This document shows, piece by piece, positions 56,401-64,000 of a stretch of 64,000 bases of DNA. The notes below the pieces were generated by a model. That model ran no database searches, was not told where the DNA came from, and was given only the letters and a program-made list of their open reading frames with translations. This stretch comes from Lysobacter silvisoli (lineage in GTDB: Bacteria > Pseudomonadota > Gammaproteobacteria > Xanthomonadales > Xanthomonadaceae): assembly GCF_003382365.1 (NCBI RefSeq), contig NZ_QTSU01000001.1, positions 496,001 to 560,000 of the forward strand, in the 5' to 3' direction. Made by a program: the position numbers and the translations under genes. Every line of letters begins with the position of its first letter. Within the stretch, counting starts at the first letter, position 1.

Positions 56401-57768
56401 TTATGGGCAAGTTGTGCAAGACATCTGCGCTGGGTAAGTGTCGCTCGGGGTGGGGCCATGTTCAGGCAAGTCGCCTCGATACACGCGAATCATCTGTGGA
56501 TTTGTGGGGGTGGCATCCTGGATTCGGTGGTTCATAAGAATATATACATCTTCAGCAAGCAAGTAGGCTATGTAATTAAATACTTGGTCGCCACGCCGTC
56601 CCTGTCGGCCGCGTATGGCACCCGGTCTGGGTACCCTGGAGTCGCTGGCCCATTCGCCTTGTTTTGTAAAGACAAGATTGCTGCCGCACTGCCTTGCAGC
56701 ATCCTCCGCTTCCACGTGGGTTGCGAAACATTCTGTCCCGGGTGCGAACTCGGGCATGTTTACGCCTTTGTTCTGGTAAATGCTGACAAGGCCAACACAC
56801 CCTCTATCAAGTTGCATTCTCTGTGCAGGGCTAAATGGCCCGTACTTCGACTCATATTGAGCCCGTGTGTAATCGTCCAGGCCGTCCCGGCTGGTATCTC
56901 CCCGTCTACGAGGGGGCATGTCTGGAGTTGGCGGGGAAAGTCCCAGCGGGTCCGTGAAAGAAACGGCATTGGCGTTGGCATATCCGTATGTATTTATGCT
57001 TCCACTGAGGCCAATCGGATCCGACTGCGCATACCGCCCACTCCCCGCATCGTAATCCCGGAAGTAGTTGTAATTCAGCCCCGTCGCCGCGTCGTACCGC
57101 TGGCCCGGGAAGCGCATGTCGAACACGAAGTTCGTGCCGTCTAGGTCCGGGTCCTGGTTCGGGGGGCTGTTGCCGAAGGCTTCGCCCTGCAGGGCCCATG
57201 TCCAGATGGCCAGGTTGCGGGTGCGGTCGATGACGGCGCGCGGGGTGCCCAGGTGGTCGGGTTCGATGTAGTGGAGTTTCTGGTTGGCGCCGGCGCCGGC
57301 CAGCAGGCCGACCGGTAGGTCGTCCAGCCAGATGGCTTGCTGGAGCACGGCGCCGTTGGTGTCGTAGTCGCCCAGCCAGCGGCCGGATTCGTCGTAGACG
57401 GTGTAGGTGTGCACGTCGGGGGTGCCGCCGCTGCCGTCGGGGTTGCCGGTGATGCCGGGGACGGTCGACAGCACACGCTCGCCTAAGGCGTTGTACGCGT
57501 AGTGCCGCACGAAGGCACTGCCCTGCAGCACGCTGCGCATGCGGTCGTCTTCGCCGTAGTTGAATTGCTTGACGGTGCCGCCGATAGCCAGAGTGTTGCC
57601 CACGCCGTCGTAGGTGCGCGCCACGCCACCGGCCGAACTCAGGCGGTGGCTGGTGCTGGGGTAAGTGAAACTAGTGGTGACGCCGCTGTGCAGCAGGCTG
57701 GTGCGATTGCCGGTGGCATCGTAGCCGTAGGTTTCGATGGGGGTGTTGCTGGGGCCGTCGCGCAGCAC
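56401..57768 (-). CDS. Orphan RHS tip D with Cys/His-containing toxin domain
   Basis: 455 codons from a GTG at 57768; the homologous frame runs on upstream to a TAG at 57985-57987 without any ATG. Residues 1-~277 equal the RHS core end (RYAQSDPIGL, DPLGL). The unique 178-residue tail has RGCVGLVSIYQ (C324), a CFATHVEAEDAARQC segment, VFTKQGEWAS and YILMNH (H414). The Cys...His spacing would suit a cysteine-dependent enzyme such as a papain-fold peptidase or deamidase; this is a guess. It is followed by the exported candidate immunity gene. Confidence 0.65.
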   Translation of the reverse strand: MLRDGPSNTPIETYGYDATGNRTSLLHSGVTTSFTYPSTSHRLSSAGGVARTYDGVGNTLAIGGTVKQFNYGEDDRMRSVLQGSAFVRHYAYNALGERVLSTVPGITGNPDGSGGTPDVHTYTVYDESGRWLGDYDTNGAVLQQAIWLDDLPVGLLAGAGANQKLHYIEPDHLGTPRAVIDRTRNLAIWTWALQGEAFGNSPPNQDPDLDGTNFVFDMRFPGQRYDAATGLNYNYFRDYDAGSGRYAQSDPIGLSGSINTYGYANANAVSFTDPLGLSPPTPDMPPRRRGDTSRDGLDDYTRAQYESKYGPFSPAQRMQLDRGCVGLVSIYQNKGVNMPEFAPGTECFATHVEAEDAARQCGSNLVFTKQGEWASDSRVPRPGAIRGRQGRRGDQVFNYIAYLLAEDVYILMNHRIQDATPTNPQMIRVYRGDLPEHGPTPSDTYPAQMSCTTCP

Positions 57769-57942
57769 GGTCAGGCGGCCCAGGTTGTTGTAGTCGTAGC
57801 GGGCCAGGAAGGCGCTTTGCAGGCCGTCCTTGAGTTGGGTGAGTTGGCCGGCGGCGTCGTAGCCGTAATGCAGCGATAGGCCGCCAGTGGCGGCGTCGTA
57901 GACGGTGTTGGGGCGGTAGTCCAGGTCGTGGCTGCGGGCCGG

Positions 57943-58022
57943 GCCGCAGCTGGCCCAGTTGGTGTCAGGCTTAAAGGGCGCAGGCTACTTGATCAAGTAA
58001 TCTGAAAAAGTAATGTGCCCCC
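57943..58022 (-). repeat. Cassette boundary element D
   Basis: It contains GCCGCAGCTGGCCCAGTTGG, GGCTTAAAGGGCGCAGG, the perfect palindrome TACTTGATCAAGTA (57986-57999) and AAAAAGTAATGTGCCCCC. It joins the RHS core right after GCTGCGGGCC. The upstream in-frame stop of orphan D (TAG) is inside the palindrome. Confidence 0.7.
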
Positions 58023-58057
58023 ATTTTTTTGACCTCATTTTTTACAGGGCCATAAAT

Positions 58058-58306
58058 TCAGTCCCTAAACTCAAGCTCGGCACGAACCGCACTGAAGCCA
58101 TGCCGAATAAAAAGACGATCAATATCATCGCCTGCCAGCCGCGGCTCTCTTAAAAAGCTCTGCCACGCAGGATAAAACGAGGGAGGGGCGTTGGATTCGC
58201 CGTCGCTGTGGATAGTCTTTCTTTGGGTGTTCCTGTTAGTCGGGAAGAAGCCGGCAGGCGGCCGCCGCGACAGCTCTCTTCCTATCTCTCTAAGGACGCT
58301 CATCAT
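58058..58306 (-). CDS. Small hypothetical protein after the main immunity gene
   Basis: 82 aa, basic, with PPSFYPAWQSFLREPRLAGDDIDRLFIRHGF as its most protein-like part. No family recognised and no strong ribosome binding site. It sits between the main immunity gene and boundary element D, where a second immunity or a leftover cassette gene would be expected. Confidence 0.4.
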   Translation of the reverse strand: MMSVLREIGRELSRRPPAGFFPTNRNTQRKTIHSDGESNAPPSFYPAWQSFLREPRLAGDDIDRLFIRHGFSAVRAELEFRD

Positions 58307-58399
58307 AATAACGTTAGGCGCTCAATCTAGGCAGCCCATCTCGACTAAATGAATAGCTGGTTCAACTGAGGCTTGTTAAGTTTGAGCATTTACAAGGGC

Positions 58400-58699
58400 T
58401 TAACCCTGTAATTCATATACCCAATCTGGAAATGAGTCAAATATAGCATAGTGCAACAAAAACCTACTGACTTCCTCCCTGGTAGGTATATAAGAACCAA
58501 AGACCTCCACTGCTTCCTGGGCCGAAATCGTGTCAATCACATAATCAAAACCCGCGCTCTTAATGTGCTCTGGCGTGCTCAGATTGGAATCAAGACGATC
58601 AATCTGAGCTGCCGAGCCAGGGGAGAACGGCTTCACAGCAAAAACAGCATGATCCTCTGACATCTCCAGAATAATAGATAGCGCCTCATATAAGTTCAT
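58400..58699 (-). CDS. Candidate immunity protein of the full-length RHS toxin
   Basis: 99 aa, acidic, helical-looking (MNLYEALSIILEMSEDHAVF...TREEVSRFLLHYAIFDSFPDWVYELQG). No recognised family. The ATG at 58699 lies 7 nt after the RHS stop and has GGTGAG nearby. A small acidic protein right after an HNH-type toxin is the normal arrangement for its antidote. It is AT-rich compared with the core. Confidence 0.65.
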   Translation of the reverse strand: MNLYEALSIILEMSEDHAVFAVKPFSPGSAAQIDRLDSNLSTPEHIKSAGFDYVIDTISAQEAVEVFGSYIPTREEVSRFLLHYAIFDSFPDWVYELQG

Positions 58700-58706
58700 A
58701 TTTTTC

Positions 58707-61700
58707 TCACCAGGCGTTCCCCCACTCATAATAACCACCTACCCCGTTCGGATGAAGATTGGGCTGCCATTGAGATCCTGTGTGCTGATACCTCGGAACC
58801 AATTGCATCACCCCTGGGCTTCCAGGTTTATGATGCCACGACCACCCATCGGGGCTAGACCCTGAGTTTCGTGGAAGTCTGACACCCAACATTTCCATCA
58901 TTCTGGCAAATTCCGGATTGCTCCGCATTGCCTGCTCCAACTGAGCATTGGCGTCTCTATTATGGGTTCGCCGGCTTCCCGATCCAGTATTAGGGACACT
59001 TGTCTCATACGGCATTGAATACGGACTGTAGGGTCCCCTGGGGAAAGCCTCATTTCTTCCGCAACTATTACCGTATCTAGCCTGATACTCATTGCGATAC
59101 TGCTGAAGAATTCTCGACATCGCATTGAAATCATGCCTTCCGTAACCCGGCGTGCGTGATCCGACGGTGTGATATCTGAATGAGGGATTGTACTGCTGCA
59201 CTTCCCTGATCATTAGCCTGACTTGAAATGTGTATGCGCCCACTGAAGAAGACGGGGCGGAAGCCACACGCGCTCTGTTCAATCCGCTCGGATCAGTGTC
59301 GCCAAGTGGATCACCTCCCACATACGAATACGTGCTGACCCCGTCTTCCAATCCAATCGGATCGCTCTGCACATACCGCCCACTCCCCGCATCGTAATCC
59401 CGGAAGTAGTTGTAATTCAGCCCCGTGGCTGCGTCGTAGCGCTGCCCCGGGAACCGCATGTCGAACACGAAGTTCGTGCCGTCCAGGTCCGGGTCCTGGT
59501 TCGGCGGGCTGTTGCCGAAGGCTTCGCCCTGCAGGGCCCAGGTCCAGATGGCCAGGTTGCGGGTGCGGTCGATGACGGCGCGCGGGGTGCCCAGGTGGTC
59601 GGGTTCGATGTAGTGGAGCTTCTGTTGGGCGCCGGCGCCGGCCAGCAGGCCGACGGGTAGGTCGTCCAGCCAGATCGCCTGCTGCAGCACGGCGCCGTTG
59701 GTGTCGTAGTCGCCCAGCCAGCGGCCGGACTCGTCGTAGACGGTGTAGGTGTGTACGGCCGGGGTGCCGCCGCTGCCGTCGGGGTTGCCGGTTACCGCGG
59801 GGATGGTCGATAGCACGCGCTCGCCCAGGGCGTTATGGGCGTAGCTGCGCACGATCGTGCTGCCCGACTGCACGCTGCGCATGCGATCGTCTTCGCCGTA
59901 ATTGAACTGCTTGGTGGTGCCGCCGATGGTCAGGGTGTTGCCCACGCCGTCGTAGGTGCGCGCCACACCACCGGCCGAACTGAGGCGGTGGCTGGTGCTG
60001 GGGTAGGTGAAGCTAGTGGTGACGCCACTGTGCAGCAGGCTGGTGCGGTTGCCGGTGGCGTCGTAACCGTAGGTTTCGATGGGGGTGTTGCTGGGGCCGT
60101 CGCGCAGCACGGTCAGGCGGCCCAGGTTGTCGTAGTCGTAGCGGGCCAGGAAGGCGCTTTGCAGGCCGTCCTTGAGTTCGGTGAGCTGGCTGGCGGTGTC
60201 GTAGCCGTAGTGCAGCGACAGGCCGCCGGTGGCGCTGTCGTAGACGGTGCTGGGGCGGTAGTCCAGGTCGTGGCTGCGGGCCAGGCTGCGGCCGTTGCCG
60301 TAGACCCAGCCCAGGGCGGGGCCGAAAGGCGCATAGCCGGCTTGATTGAGCAGCACGGTGCGGCTGCCGCCGGCGGGGGTCACGCCGACTTCGGTGATTC
60401 GGCCTTGGGCGTTGCGCACGTAGTCGACCAGCGCGCCGTCGGGGTAGTTGATGGACTGCAGGTGGCCGGCGGCGGTGTAGGTGTAGTTCACCATGAAGAA
60501 CCGGCCGCCCACGATCTGCATCTTGGTTTCGACTTGGCCGAAACGGTCGTAGCAGTAGCGCATGGCGGTACCGCTCTTGTTCGCGCCGGTCATACGGCCC
60601 AGCGCGTGCGCCGCGTCGCCACCGCAGCCGGTGTTGATGGTGTCGTACTGATAGACGACGTCGTTGCCGCCGCTGGTGGCCAGCATGGACACCGAGGTCA
60701 GCCGGTTGAGGGCGTCGTAGTCGTAGGTGTGCGCTTGTGCGTCGTTGCCGTCCAGGCGGCTGCCCAGGTTGCCGGCGCTGTCGAAGGTATAGGCGGTGAC
60801 GCCCGTATCCGGGCTGGTCAGCTGGGTGACCTCGCCGAAGCCGTTGTAGGCATAGGCGGTGTTCAGCCCCTTGGGGTCGGTGACCTGGGTGACGTTGTCC
60901 AGCGCGTCGTACTGGTACAGGGTTTCGGCGGCGATGCCGCCCGGGTCCTGCAGCGTACGCACCAAACGGTTCAGGGCGTCGTAGTCGCTATCGACGGCGC
61001 GGCTCAACGGGTCGGTGACCATGTTGGGATTGCCGTCGGCGTCGTACGTCGTGCCGGTGATGTTGTTGCTCGCGTCCTTGTGCTGGGTCTGTTGGCCCAG
61101 GGCGTTGAAGTCGCGAGCTAACCGACGGCGCAGCGTGCCGCCGCTGTCCTTGGTGTCCTCTTGAGTGCGCTGCCCGGCGGCGTTGAGGGTGTAATGGATG
61201 CCGTTGCCGGCGTTGTCGGCCACGTCGGTCAGGCGCTGGGCGGCGTCGTAGGTGAACTGGACGTAGCTGCCGTCGGGCTGGGTCAGGCGCTGGACCAGGC
61301 CGGTGGGGTAGTAGGCGACGGTAGTGATGCGGTCGTCGCTTTCGCTGCTGTTGTTGGGGCCGCGCACCTTGGTGGCGGTGAGCCAGCCGCGCGGGTGGTA
61401 CTCGTAGTCGGTGACCACGCCGTCGATGCCGATGACGGACAGCGCACGGCCCTGGGCGTCGTACTGCAGCACTTCGGTGATCTGGCCCAGGGCGTTGGTG
61501 GTCTTCCACAGGTCGCCCTTGCGGTAGGTGCAGGTGCTGGGCGAACTGGCGCAGCCGGCGGCGTCGCTGCCGTAGTAGGCGTAGGTGGTGACGTCGCTCA
61601 CGTCCGTGCGCGGGCCGTCCACGGACTTGGGCAGGCCCAGCAGCGGGCAGGTGCTGTTGCTGGCGGCCACGTCGGCCGCCTCGCAGTAGGCGTAGGTGGT

Positions 61701-63593
61701 GGTGCGGGTGGCGTTGGTGACGGTGTCGCGCACGGTCACGCTGGTGGGCTGCTGGCGGGCGTTGCGGGCGATGCGGGTTTCGCGGTTGCCGACCAGGGTC
61801 ATCAGGGCCCGGTTGGTCGCCAGCTCCACGCGCTGTTCGGTGGTGCGCGCCTGCGCGGTGCCCTGGGCTTCCACCACGGTATGCGACCGCGCCGCCAGCC
61901 CGGACGGGGTGTCGGTGAGCTCGGCGTACGTGTGCTTGGCGACGGTGCCGTTGCGGTCGGTGACGGTGTCGATGCGGCGGCGGAAGTCGGTGTTTTCGGG
62001 GTAGTAGGTGTAGGTGAGGGTGCCGGCGGTGTTGGCGACCGAGGCCACTTTCTTGGGCGCGCCGCTGGGCGGCGCGGCGGTGAAGGTATAGGTGTTGGTG
62101 CGGTCGAGCGGGTTGGTGACCGTGGCCGCGCCCGTGCTCAGGTAATCCATCACCGTGCTGTCGCCGGTGGGCAGGCCGCCGCGCAACGTGTAGGCCACGC
62201 GTGCCTTGCTGTCGTAGTCGTAGGTGCTCAGGCGTCGGTTGTCCTCGGCGGTCACGCCGGTCAGACCGGTGGGCACGTTGGACGAGCCGTAGTGGTAGCG
62301 CAGCAACGCGCCGCCGGCATAGGTCGCCGTTTCGACCTGGCCGGCGCTGGTGTAGGCGTAGCTGGTCAGGGTGGCGCCGGCCGAGGCGATGGACGCGATG
62401 GGCGAACCGCCGCGGTCGGCCGTATAGGCGATCGTCAGGCTGCGGCCGCTGCTGTGGCCGATGCCGCTGAGCCGGCGCCAGGTGTCGTAGGTGTAGGTCA
62501 GGGCGGTGCCGTCGTCGTAGCGCTGCTGCAGCAGGCGGCCGTCGCTGTCGAAGCTGAGCACGCGGTCGGCCTGGTACAGCGTCCATTGCGCGCCGTTGGC
62601 CACCAGGCGGTCGCCGCTGCCGTCGGCGGCTTCGTAGACCGAGCCCACCGGCTTGAACGGCGTATGCACGCCGTTGCCGTCGATCAGACCGTAGTGCAGG
62701 GTGGAATTGCCGCTGAGCGGGTCGGTGCCGATGGTCAGGCGCAGGTTGTGCGAGTGCGTCCAGCCCATGCCGAAGCCGCCGCCGGCGGCCGAGCCGGTGG
62801 AGTTGTAGCGGCGCTGGAACGAGATCCAGCCCAGGTCGAAGTCGAGCGTGGCCTCGGTCTTGTTGCCGCTGCCGGGTTGGCAGTCTTCTTCGTTGGGGCA
62901 CATGCGCACGGGGGCGCTGGCGTAGGTCATGGCATAGCCCGGTGCCCCGGCGCAGGCCTGCTTGTCGCTGCGCCACGCCAGTACCAGGGTGTTCGGGCAC
63001 TGAATGGTTCGCGAGCGCTGCAGCGTGGCCTGCTCGTTGGTGTTGTTGCAGTTGCCAGGCGTGCCGGCCGAGTAGGTGGCGGTGTAGGCCGTCAGCTCAT
63101 GCAGGCTCTGGCCGTTGTCCCAGGCGTTCTGCGCCTGCCAGTTGGGCGAGACGGTGACCGTGGTCGAGGCGGGGCAGCCCTGGTTGACGCTCTGCGCGTC
63201 CAGGCGCTGCTTGATCAGGTCCACCACGGCCTGCTGCGAAGCCACCGGCGTGGTCTGTGCGTCGTAGGTGCCTTTGTAGCTCCAGTCGCCCACCAGCGGC
63301 GGCACGCGTTCGAACTCGTAGTCGTACACGGTGCGGTTGTCCAACACGCGCTGGCCGGTGACTTCAAAGCTGTAGGGGCCGTAAGGCTGGGCGAATGCGA
63401 ACTGGCTTTCCATGTCCTGCTGCACGGCCCGTTCGGTGCGGTGCGGGCCGTTCAAGGCCAAGTCGCTGACCCAGAATTGCTCGATCTCCTGCGCCGCCGC
63501 CGCACCGCTCACCCCGCACAACGAAGCCAACGCCACGGCCACCCAACGCGCGCGCACAGCGTTGGAGCGGCGGCCCAATCCTTCGTTACCCAT
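58707..63593 (-). CDS. Full-length RHS/YD-repeat polymorphic toxin with HNH-like tip
   Basis: 1628 aa. A signal peptide (to about residue 35, GVSGAAAAQE) sends it out by the Sec route. A family-specific N-terminal region with several cysteines and an RHS entry segment (LGWISFQRRYNSTGSAAGGGFGMGWTH) follow, and then many YD repeats (for example YDYDNLGRLTVLRDGP). The core ends with YVQSDPIGL and DPSGL near residue 1438. The last 190 residues are the toxin: GWSWHHKPGSPGVMQLVP...QHTGS...HPNGVGGYYEWG, an HNH/endonuclease VII-type metal nuclease pattern of the WHH kind. The ATG at 63593 follows AAGGGGA. It heads the array and is the only copy with a proper start. Confidence 0.88.
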   Translation of the reverse strand: MGNEGLGRRSNAVRARWVAVALASLCGVSGAAAAQEIEQFWVSDLALNGPHRTERAVQQDMESQFAFAQPYGPYSFEVTGQRVLDNRTVYDYEFERVPPLVGDWSYKGTYDAQTTPVASQQAVVDLIKQRLDAQSVNQGCPASTTVTVSPNWQAQNAWDNGQSLHELTAYTATYSAGTPGNCNNTNEQATLQRSRTIQCPNTLVLAWRSDKQACAGAPGYAMTYASAPVRMCPNEEDCQPGSGNKTEATLDFDLGWISFQRRYNSTGSAAGGGFGMGWTHSHNLRLTIGTDPLSGNSTLHYGLIDGNGVHTPFKPVGSVYEAADGSGDRLVANGAQWTLYQADRVLSFDSDGRLLQQRYDDGTALTYTYDTWRRLSGIGHSSGRSLTIAYTADRGGSPIASIASAGATLTSYAYTSAGQVETATYAGGALLRYHYGSSNVPTGLTGVTAEDNRRLSTYDYDSKARVAYTLRGGLPTGDSTVMDYLSTGAATVTNPLDRTNTYTFTAAPPSGAPKKVASVANTAGTLTYTYYPENTDFRRRIDTVTDRNGTVAKHTYAELTDTPSGLAARSHTVVEAQGTAQARTTEQRVELATNRALMTLVGNRETRIARNARQQPTSVTVRDTVTNATRTTTYAYCEAADVAASNSTCPLLGLPKSVDGPRTDVSDVTTYAYYGSDAAGCASSPSTCTYRKGDLWKTTNALGQITEVLQYDAQGRALSVIGIDGVVTDYEYHPRGWLTATKVRGPNNSSESDDRITTVAYYPTGLVQRLTQPDGSYVQFTYDAAQRLTDVADNAGNGIHYTLNAAGQRTQEDTKDSGGTLRRRLARDFNALGQQTQHKDASNNITGTTYDADGNPNMVTDPLSRAVDSDYDALNRLVRTLQDPGGIAAETLYQYDALDNVTQVTDPKGLNTAYAYNGFGEVTQLTSPDTGVTAYTFDSAGNLGSRLDGNDAQAHTYDYDALNRLTSVSMLATSGGNDVVYQYDTINTGCGGDAAHALGRMTGANKSGTAMRYCYDRFGQVETKMQIVGGRFFMVNYTYTAAGHLQSINYPDGALVDYVRNAQGRITEVGVTPAGGSRTVLLNQAGYAPFGPALGWVYGNGRSLARSHDLDYRPSTVYDSATGGLSLHYGYDTASQLTELKDGLQSAFLARYDYDNLGRLTVLRDGPSNTPIETYGYDATGNRTSLLHSGVTTSFTYPSTSHRLSSAGGVARTYDGVGNTLTIGGTTKQFNYGEDDRMRSVQSGSTIVRSYAHNALGERVLSTIPAVTGNPDGSGGTPAVHTYTVYDESGRWLGDYDTNGAVLQQAIWLDDLPVGLLAGAGAQQKLHYIEPDHLGTPRAVIDRTRNLAIWTWALQGEAFGNSPPNQDPDLDGTNFVFDMRFPGQRYDAATGLNYNYFRDYDAGSGRYVQSDPIGLEDGVSTYSYVGGDPLGDTDPSGLNRARVASAPSSSVGAYTFQVRLMIREVQQYNPSFRYHTVGSRTPGYGRHDFNAMSRILQQYRNEYQARYGNSCGRNEAFPRGPYSPYSMPYETSVPNTGSGSRRTHNRDANAQLEQAMRSNPEFARMMEMLGVRLPRNSGSSPDGWSWHHKPGSPGVMQLVPRYQHTGSQWQPNLHPNGVGGYYEWGNAW

Positions 63594-63883
63594 ACCATCC
63601 CCTTATCGAGTTGTAGGCGCGGCGTTGCGCGGCGCCCGTTCCTGCATTGGCGGCGCGGAAACGGCCGCGCCTAACGCACACGCTACGCTTCAGCCGTCGC
63701 CGTGATTGCGACAGGCTGACGGTGGAATCGAACAGAACGATTACGCGTGGGCGGCGCGCGATGGCGCATGCGCGGCCCGGGGGTGCGGAAGCGACGAGTT
63801 GCAACGTTCCTTATGCATCACTGCCAAGCTCCGGTGGCTGACCGCTTGTATCCCAAGTCTTGCTGTGAAACTTCGAACTGTTT
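63594..63883. promoter_or_regulatory. Upstream region of the RHS gene
   Basis: About 290 nt between the RHS start and the end of the partial membrane-protein gene. Open frames on both strands here look like chance. The promoter of the RHS gene should lie here; I cannot place its boxes with confidence. Confidence 0.35.
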
Positions 63884-64000
63884 TTAAGGCTCGCGAGCGG
63901 CTTGCGCCTGCAATCTTTCCCGCAGGGTTCGGCTGACGAATCCAGAAAGCTTTGCCCCGGCGTAGCAAAAGGCGGCAACGAGCAGCAACAACCAGATGGA
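63884..64000 (-). CDS. C-terminal end of a membrane protein (partial)
   Basis: 39 codons, open at the right window edge, ending with TAA at 63884. The translation SIWLLLLVAAFCYAGAKLSG is one membrane helix followed by a basic-amphipathic tail (FVSRTLRERLQAQAAREP). It is too short to name a family. It reads toward the RHS gene on the same strand. Confidence 0.45.
   Translation of the reverse strand, partial: SIWLLLLVAAFCYAGAKLSGFVSRTLRERLQAQAAREP

Noticed and set aside
51519-58022. Insertion sequences between the RHS modules
   Set aside because: The gaps are only ~60-140 nt and encode no transposase. The shared boundary element is reported instead, without calling it an IS.
51345-60311. The repeated core as a CRISPR array or tandem satellite
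   Set aside because: The repeats are ~0.9-kb coding segments with long unique genes between them, not short repeats with spacers.
61161-63674. An 837-codon open frame on the plus strand opposite the RHS gene
   Set aside because: Val/Gly/Ala-rich shadow of a well-supported YD-repeat protein; similar shadows lie opposite every RHS core copy.
63741-63968. 75-codon minus-strand frame upstream of the RHS gene
   Set aside because: No ribosome binding site and a random-looking product. A different frame (63884-64000) better fits the end of a membrane protein.

Overview
The window is a piece of a high-GC gammaproteobacterial chromosome of the Xanthomonadaceae/Lysobacteraceae type, most likely Lysobacter or a close relative. 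The evidence is an arginine cluster that uses N-acetylornithine carbamoyltransferase, an N-acetylcitrulline-type deacetylase and a fused ArgB-acetyltransferase (the xanthomonad acetyl-citrulline route), a FimX-type REC-PAS-GGDEF-EAL protein, a divergent efp/epmB pair, and many short intergenic palindromes typical of this group. Everything is inferred from reading the sequence; no database search was run.

Region 1 (1-5450) is an accessory stretch next to the 3' end of a tRNA-Ala(CGC). It holds the end of a probable RelA/SpoT-domain gene, a two-gene cassette (a small PD-(D/E)XK-like nuclease plus a DUF4238/SEC-C protein) and a CoiA-like nuclease, separated by gene-poor DNA. It looks like a small defence or genomic island.

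Region 2 (5450-34500) is housekeeping: tRNA-Ala and rnd; a formylglycine-enzyme-fold lipoprotein with an M48 protease; phaB-phaR-phaB (polyhydroxybutyrate regulation); gluQ; htpX; fimX; epmB and efp (EF-P and its lysine aminomutase); an operon mtaD-ubiG-mupP/gph-squalene-synthase-like; folE2; a 7TM-GGDEF protein; yidD-pyrC-M23 lipoprotein; dksA with a long basic tail; sufE-MFS; cysS; and a small secreted protein. Two inverted copies of a ~300-bp composite repeat bracket the pha-gluQ-htpX block.

Region 3 (34570-46610) is the arginine/proline superoperon: a candidate attenuator leader, argF', argG, argE, argB(A), a GNAT gene, argC, an alpha-proteobacterial-type short proS, argH, proB and proA, with palindromic repeats between several genes.

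Region 4 (46640-51250) has an M23 peptidase, a large CocE/NonD-type serine hydrolase and two small hypothetical genes.

Region 5 (51345-63593), all on the minus strand, is the most interesting part. It has one full-length Sec-exported RHS/YD-repeat polymorphic toxin gene (1628 aa, HNH-like C-terminal toxin) and its immunity gene. Downstream lie three orphan modules and one remnant. Each orphan repeats the last ~0.9 kb of the RHS core, carries a different C-terminal toxin, and is followed by a different candidate immunity gene. The orphan cores lack their own start region. All join foreign DNA at nearly the same codon of the core, and most carry a shared boundary element there with a TACTTGATCAAGTA palindrome. 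This looks like a toxin-cassette array able to switch the tip of the full-length gene by recombination. A partial gene for a membrane protein enters at the right edge.
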